From an uncultured Dysosmobacter sp. (lineage in GTDB: Bacteria > Bacillota > Clostridia > Oscillospirales > Oscillospiraceae): a stretch of DNA of 64,000 bases. Positions 59,961 to 64,000 of this stretch are shown here, one piece after another. Location of the stretch: contig CAKTOO010000013.1 in assembly GCA_934590165.1 (NCBI GenBank), positions 1 to 64,000 of the forward strand, given 5' to 3'. Position numbers and translations under genes: made by a program. The notes beneath the pieces were generated by a model. The model made no database searches, was not told where the DNA came from, and saw only the letters and a list, made by a program, of their open reading frames with translations. Positions within the stretch are counted from its first letter, which is position 1. Every line of letters starts with the position of its first letter.

Positions 59961-60793
59961 AAGTTTTCGTCACAGGAGCCAGCGGTCAGCTGGGTCATGA
60001 TGTTTGTCTGGAGCTGGAGAGGAGAACGATTCAATTCTGCGCTCCTGCTTCAAAAGAGCTGGATATCACAGACCGGGAAGCGGTGCTGCGTTATATGGAG
60101 GAGACCCGCCCGGACGCGGTGATCCACTGCGCGGCCTATACCAAGGTGGATCTGGCGGAGGACGAGCCGGAGAAGTGTTGGGCGGTCAATGCGGACGGGA
60201 CCCGGAACATCGCGGAGGCCTGCCGGAAGCTGGGAAGCAGGATGCTGTATATTTCCACGGACTATGTGTTCCCGGGGAGCGGTGACCGGTTTTACGAGCC
60301 GGCGGACCCGGTCGGCCCGGCAAATGTGTACGGCAGAAGCAAGCTGGCGGGAGAACTGGCTGTGCAGAGTATGCTGACGAATTATTTCATCGTCCGTATT
60401 TCCTGGGTTTTCGGGAAAAATGGGAATAACTTTGTGAAGACCATGCTCCGCCTGGCGGAGACGCGGTCGGAGTTGAACGTTGTCTGTGACCAGATCGGTT
60501 CTCCCACCTATACAGCGGATCTGGCGCCGCTGCTGTGCGATATGATACAGACGGACCGGTACGGCATCTACCATGCCACCAATGAGGGTATCTGCTCGTG
60601 GGCGGAGTTCGCGCAGGAGGTCTTCCGGCTGAGCGGGAAGGACGTTGCGGTGCATCCGATCCCCAGCAGCGCGTATCCCGCGAAGGCGAAGCGGCCTCTG
60701 AACTCCAGACTGAGCAAGCAATGCCTGCAGAGCAGCGGATTTTGCCGGCTCCCCTCGTGGCAAAACGCGCTGAAACACTATTTGGAAAGCTGA
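59957..60793 (+). CDS. rfbD: dTDP-4-dehydrorhamnose reductase
   Basis: A 278-residue SDR enzyme with TGASGQLGHDV at the start, CAAYTKVDLAEDEPE, YISTDYVFPG and the YGRSKLAGE catalytic motif. It makes dTDP-L-rhamnose. The start is GTG at 59957 with AAGGAG 6 nt upstream, overlapping the glycosyltransferase stop by 4 nt. It completes the rhamnose pathway. Confidence 0.94.
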   Translation: MKVFVTGASGQLGHDVCLELERRTIQFCAPASKELDITDREAVLRYMEETRPDAVIHCAAYTKVDLAEDEPEKCWAVNADGTRNIAEACRKLGSRMLYISTDYVFPGSGDRFYEPADPVGPANVYGRSKLAGELAVQSMLTNYFIVRISWVFGKNGNNFVKTMLRLAETRSELNVVCDQIGSPTYTADLAPLLCDMIQTDRYGIYHATNEGICSWAEFAQEVFRLSGKDVAVHPIPSSAYPAKAKRPLNSRLSKQCLQSSGFCRLPSWQNALKHYLES

Positions 60794-60799
60794 GTGACC

Positions 60800-62239
60800 A
60801 TGAACGTCAAAAAAATATGCGCCTATGCCGTGACGGCGTTTTTGATCCTGGCGGTTGCTTTCCGTCTGATTGCCGGAGAGGGCTTTGAGTACGGGACTGT
60901 CACCAGCCGGATGATCCAGGAAAAAGCAGTCACGGCGGAGATCCTGACGGATACCGTGCTGGAGCAGACGTTTGTCTCTGAATGCGACCGGATCACCGAG
61001 ATCACCCTTTTGGGGACGAATTACGGGAGAACCGTTGACGATGAGCTGCGGCTGGTGGTCCTAGACGGAGGCGGTCAGACGGTGGCGTCCGCCGCTCTTT
61101 ATACGGCGGGCCTGCCGGACAGCTCCCACTGGAGCATCCCCGTGGAGAACTCCACCGGCGGACACCGGGGCGAGACGCTGACTTTGCGGGTGACCTCTGC
61201 CGCCGGAAGCGCCGGAAGCGCCGTTTCCCTGTTCTACGGCGACACCGTCAGCGCCGGGAAATATGAGCTGGACATTCCCGTGGAGCATCCCCTGTCCGTC
61301 AATGGAAACACCTTGTCAGGCCAGCTGTGCCTGTCTGTCAGCGGAGAAAACCGGTATCCGCTGGCCCAGTATTATTGGCACACAATGGCCGCTTTTCTGG
61401 CGTTGCTGCTGCTGTTCTGCTGGTGGATGATCGAATGCGACAGGCGGGGCAGGCCCAATCTGGTCCTTCGGCTGCTGTCTGCCGCTGCGCGGTACCGTTT
61501 CCTGCTCAAGCAGCTGGTGCAGCGGGATTTCAAGACTAAGTACAAGCGTAGCTTCCTGGGCGTGCTGTGGAGCTTTATGAATCCGCTGCTGACAATGATG
61601 GTCATGTATATCGTGTTTTCCACGCTCTTCAAGTCCAACATCGTGAATTTCCCGGTGTATCTGCTGACCGGCATCGTCTGCTGGAATTTCTTCAGTGAGG
61701 TCACCGGCTCCTGCCTGACCTCCATCACCGGCAATACCGCCCTGATCACCAAGGTCTACGTTCCGAAGTATATGTACCCGCTCTCCCGCGCCATTTCCTC
61801 CACGGTGAATCTGGGGCTGTCCCTGATCCCGCTGGGCATCGTGATGCTGCTGACGGGCTCGCGCTTGTCGGTCAGGATCCTTCTGCTGCCATTCCCCATC
61901 ATCTGCCTGTTTCTGTTTGCTTTTGGCATGGGGCTGCTGCTGGCTTCCATGATGGTATTCTTCCGGGACACCCAGTTCCTCTGGGGCGTCATCAGTATGC
62001 TGTGGATGTATCTGACCCCCATCTTCTATGACGCGGAGATCATTCCCGCTCAGTATATGACGCTGTACAAGATGAATCCGCTCTATCATATCATCCGGAT
62101 CATGCGGATCCTGCTGATCAACGGCGTTTCTCCCGAACCGAAAGCATACCTGCTGTGCGCGGCGGCATCCCTGATCCCGCTGATCCTGGGTGCGCTGGTA
62201 TTCAAAAAGGCCCAGGACCGCTTTGTCCTGTATCTGTGA
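60800..62239 (+). CDS. Polysaccharide ABC exporter permease with extracytoplasmic N-domain
   Basis: The C-terminal 245 residues are a Wzm/TagG-type ABC-2 permease (LVQRDFKTKYKRSFLGVLWSFMNPLL, then six membrane segments). Unusually, about 200 residues precede it: a membrane anchor (8-27), a beta-rich domain that should lie outside the membrane (about 30-190), and another membrane segment (about 195-215). Ordinary Wzm permeases are about 260 residues; this one is 479. The extra domain could hold the glycan or a terminal sugar during export. ATG at 60800; a GTG at 60794 is also possible. Confidence 0.87.
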   Translation: MNVKKICAYAVTAFLILAVAFRLIAGEGFEYGTVTSRMIQEKAVTAEILTDTVLEQTFVSECDRITEITLLGTNYGRTVDDELRLVVLDGGGQTVASAALYTAGLPDSSHWSIPVENSTGGHRGETLTLRVTSAAGSAGSAVSLFYGDTVSAGKYELDIPVEHPLSVNGNTLSGQLCLSVSGENRYPLAQYYWHTMAAFLALLLLFCWWMIECDRRGRPNLVLRLLSAAARYRFLLKQLVQRDFKTKYKRSFLGVLWSFMNPLLTMMVMYIVFSTLFKSNIVNFPVYLLTGIVCWNFFSEVTGSCLTSITGNTALITKVYVPKYMYPLSRAISSTVNLGLSLIPLGIVMLLTGSRLSVRILLLPFPIICLFLFAFGMGLLLASMMVFFRDTQFLWGVISMLWMYLTPIFYDAEIIPAQYMTLYKMNPLYHIIRIMRILLINGVSPEPKAYLLCAAASLIPLILGALVFKKAQDRFVLYL

Positions 62240-62248
62240 GGTAGTGCC

Positions 62249-62974
62249 ATGATTGAAGTCAACCATGTTTCCCTGTGTTACCGGATGCCTGCCGAACGCG
62301 TTTCCGGAATGAAGGAGTTCCTGGTACAGGCATTGCAGGGGAAATTGCAATATAAGGAATTCTGGGCGCTGCAGGATGTGGATTTTTCTATTGAGAAGGG
62401 CGAAGTGCTGGGTCTGGTGGGTGCCAATGGAGCCGGGAAAAGCACGATGCTGAAGGTCATCTCCGGCATTTTGAAGCCCACAAAGGGCACTGTGACGGTC
62501 CACGGGAACATTGTCCCCATGCTGGAGCTGGGCAGCGGATTCGACCTGGAACTGACCGGACGGGAGAATGTGTTTCTCAACGGTGCCATTCTGGGCTATT
62601 CCGAGGATTTTCTGAAGGAAAAGTATCAGGAGATCGTGGATTTTTCCGAGCTTGGTGAGTTTATCGAGATGCCGCTGAGAAATTACTCCTCCGGTATGAT
62701 CACCCGTTTGGCCTTTTCCATTGCCACGGTGGTGAAGCCGGACATCCTGATCGTGGACGAGATCCTGTCTGTGGGAGACGCGGCGTTCCAGAAGAAGAGC
62801 AAAAACCGGATGATGGAGCTGATGAGCGGCGGCACGACGGTGCTGCTGGTATCCCATTCTGCCGAACAGATCACGGAGATGTGTAGCCGGGCCATCTGGT
62901 TGGAGAAGGGAAAAATGAAGATGATCGGTCCAGCCGCGGATGTGTGCCGTGCTTATGAAGAGGGACAGGCGTGA
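62249..62974 (+). CDS. Polysaccharide ABC exporter ATPase (Wzt-like)
   Basis: The 241-residue ATPase has Walker A GANGAGKST near 59-67, the signature YSSGM, Walker B ILIVDEILSVGD and the switch HSAEQI histidine. It belongs to the TagH/Wzt group. It lacks the C-terminal carbohydrate-binding domain of long Wzt proteins; that role may fall to the extra domain of the permease. It follows the permease by 9 nt and overlaps the next gene by 4 nt. Confidence 0.93.
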   Translation: MIEVNHVSLCYRMPAERVSGMKEFLVQALQGKLQYKEFWALQDVDFSIEKGEVLGLVGANGAGKSTMLKVISGILKPTKGTVTVHGNIVPMLELGSGFDLELTGRENVFLNGAILGYSEDFLKEKYQEIVDFSELGEFIEMPLRNYSSGMITRLAFSIATVVKPDILIVDEILSVGDAAFQKKSKNRMMELMSGGTTVLLVSHSAEQITEMCSRAIWLEKGKMKMIGPAADVCRAYEEGQA

Positions 62975-64000
62975 AGATCCTTTACTTTTCACCCATTGAA
63001 TATCAGGGCCTGAAGCAGCGTCCCCAGTATATCGCCGAGGGACTGGCCAGGGAACACGAGGTCACCTATGTGGACCCGACTGTCAGCATGATGAAATTTC
63101 TGCTGAAGGGCGGGGAAAAGCCGGGTGGATACACCTACCGGGTCAACGAACACCTGCAGGTCGTGCGGCTAAGCGGCGCCTTCTCCGTCCACCGCTCGCT
63201 GGAGGCATTGGGCGGCTGGGTCGCTTTTCCGGAGCGGCTTCAGTTGAGAACATACCTGCGGGAGGCGGACCTGATCTGGATCGGATACTGCCCCTGGTAT
63301 TCGCTGCTGAAGGGATACCGGGGGACTGTCGTCTATGACAAGATGGACGATGATATCCAGATCACGAAAAACGGGCTGCTGAAAAAACTGATCCGGAAGG
63401 TGGAACCGCTGCTGGTGGAGCGGGCGGACCTTCTGTTCGTGACTGCACAGAAGTTTCACGATGAATGTCGCGCAAAGGGGAAATACCCGCATGTGGTGCC
63501 AAACGCGGTGGATCGGAGCGTCATGGCTCGCCTGACCGGCGGAACGCCGGAAAAACTGCCTGGCCGGGTGTTCGGCTATGTGGGGATGATCAGCCACTGG
63601 TTCGATGTGGACGCGGTCCGCACGATTCTAGACGCGGACCCCCGCAACCGGGTGGTGCTGGTAGGCCCCAGCGAGATCGAACTCCCGGTCCACCCGCGCC
63701 TGGTCTGTACTGGAAGGGTCCCCAAGGAAGAAGTGAATGGATGGATCCGTGGTTTCGATGTCTGCCTGTATCCGTTCCAAAGAACGCCGCTGATCGACAC
63801 CATCGATCCGGTGAAGATCTACGAATATCTGGCGCAGAACAAACCGGTTCTGGCTGCGGACAGTCTGGAGATGAACAAGTTCGGGTCCCTGATTTTCCCA
63901 TACCGCACGGAGGAGCAGCTTCGGGAGCTTGCGGGCCGGGACCTTCCCGCCCCATTTGCCTGCCAGGAGCAGCAATCGCGCTTTGTGGAGGAGAATTGCT
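62971..64000 (+). CDS. Glycosyltransferase (GT4-like), cut by the window end
   Basis: The gene starts at GTG 62971, overlapping the ATPase stop, and runs past the end of the window (343 codons seen). It reads as a GT-B enzyme: MKILYFSPIEYQGLKQRPQYIAEG, VVYDKMDDDIQ, the VPNAVDRSV hinge, FGYVGMISHWFD, and IDTIDPVKIYEYLAQNKPVLA with the donor-binding Glu. These features match teichuronic-acid and polysaccharide glycosyltransferases. The C-terminus cannot be judged. Confidence 0.85.
   Translation, partial: MKILYFSPIEYQGLKQRPQYIAEGLAREHEVTYVDPTVSMMKFLLKGGEKPGGYTYRVNEHLQVVRLSGAFSVHRSLEALGGWVAFPERLQLRTYLREADLIWIGYCPWYSLLKGYRGTVVYDKMDDDIQITKNGLLKKLIRKVEPLLVERADLLFVTAQKFHDECRAKGKYPHVVPNAVDRSVMARLTGGTPEKLPGRVFGYVGMISHWFDVDAVRTILDADPRNRVVLVGPSEIELPVHPRLVCTGRVPKEEVNGWIRGFDVCLYPFQRTPLIDTIDPVKIYEYLAQNKPVLAADSLEMNKFGSLIFPYRTEEQLRELAGRDLPAPFACQEQQSRFVEENC

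Overview
The window looks like the chromosome of a strictly anaerobic, spore-forming gut Clostridia, most likely the Oscillospiraceae (Oscillibacter/Flavonifractor/Lawsonibacter-like). The evidence is G+C-rich core genes with strong AGGAGG ribosome binding sites, a SpoVAC spore-membrane gene, a ferredoxin, radical SAM enzymes, TRAP transporters, and clostridial-type integrative-element genes. This is an inference from gene content; no 16S gene is present.

Layout. (1) 0-18.8 kb is mostly ordinary core genome: a DUF1266 stalk-domain protein, an orphan GyrB/ParE-like subunit, spoVAC, hemW, a ferredoxin, an S-layer-anchored phosphodiester glycosidase, a CmpB-like membrane protein, a MATE exporter, a radical SAM/thymidine kinase/small membrane protein/mutY run on the minus strand, and a divergent MerR operon with a textbook MerR-type dyad promoter. 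(2) 18.8-31.7 kb is a mobile-DNA zone. Recombinase, IS and kdpE remnants lie before three tRNA genes (Met, Glu, Val). An ~8.8 kb integrative mobilizable element follows (PD-(D/E)XK nuclease cargo, tyrosine integrase, DUF6809, CAP protein, Xis-like HTH, Fic protein, relaxase with Sel1 repeats, mobilization accessory protein, HTH protein), then a DUF6076 gene and a deleted IS3-family copy. (3) 31.7-46.2 kb is a catabolic island on the minus strand: PrpF-type isomerase, two-subunit aconitase X, TAXI-TRAP transporter, NifU-like scaffold, GGGtGRT protein, LeuC/LeuD-type hydro-lyase, and citrate lyase subunits. It is driven from a near-perfect sigma-54 promoter opposite a PrpR-type sigma-54 activator. 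(4) 46.3-51.7 kb carries ilvD, a 3-hydroxyacyl-CoA dehydrogenase and a fused TRAP permease without a binding protein. (5) 51.7-54.3 kb is a repeat-rich, gene-poor stretch and a solitary Card1-like CARF nuclease. (6) 54.5-64 kb is a polysaccharide locus: active-looking tyrosine recombinase, ~246 bp segment bounded by 14-bp inverted repeats, catalytically dead recombinase paralogue, rfbACBD, glycosyltransferases and a Wzm/Wzt-type ABC exporter.

How the genes work together. The catabolic island reads as import of an unsaturated tri- or dicarboxylate (TAXI-TRAP), C=C isomerisation (PrpF family), hydration by Fe-S hydro-lyases supplied by a dedicated scaffold, and retro-aldol cleavage (CitEF). trans-Aconitate is one candidate substrate. 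Its acyl carrier gene citD is damaged twice (frameshift, and loss of the prosthetic-group serine), so either the pathway is decaying or the lyase works without the usual carrier. The most striking regulatory structure is the putative invertible promoter between two recombinase-family genes at the head of the dTDP-rhamnose/polysaccharide export operon, which would make the surface glycan phase-variable.
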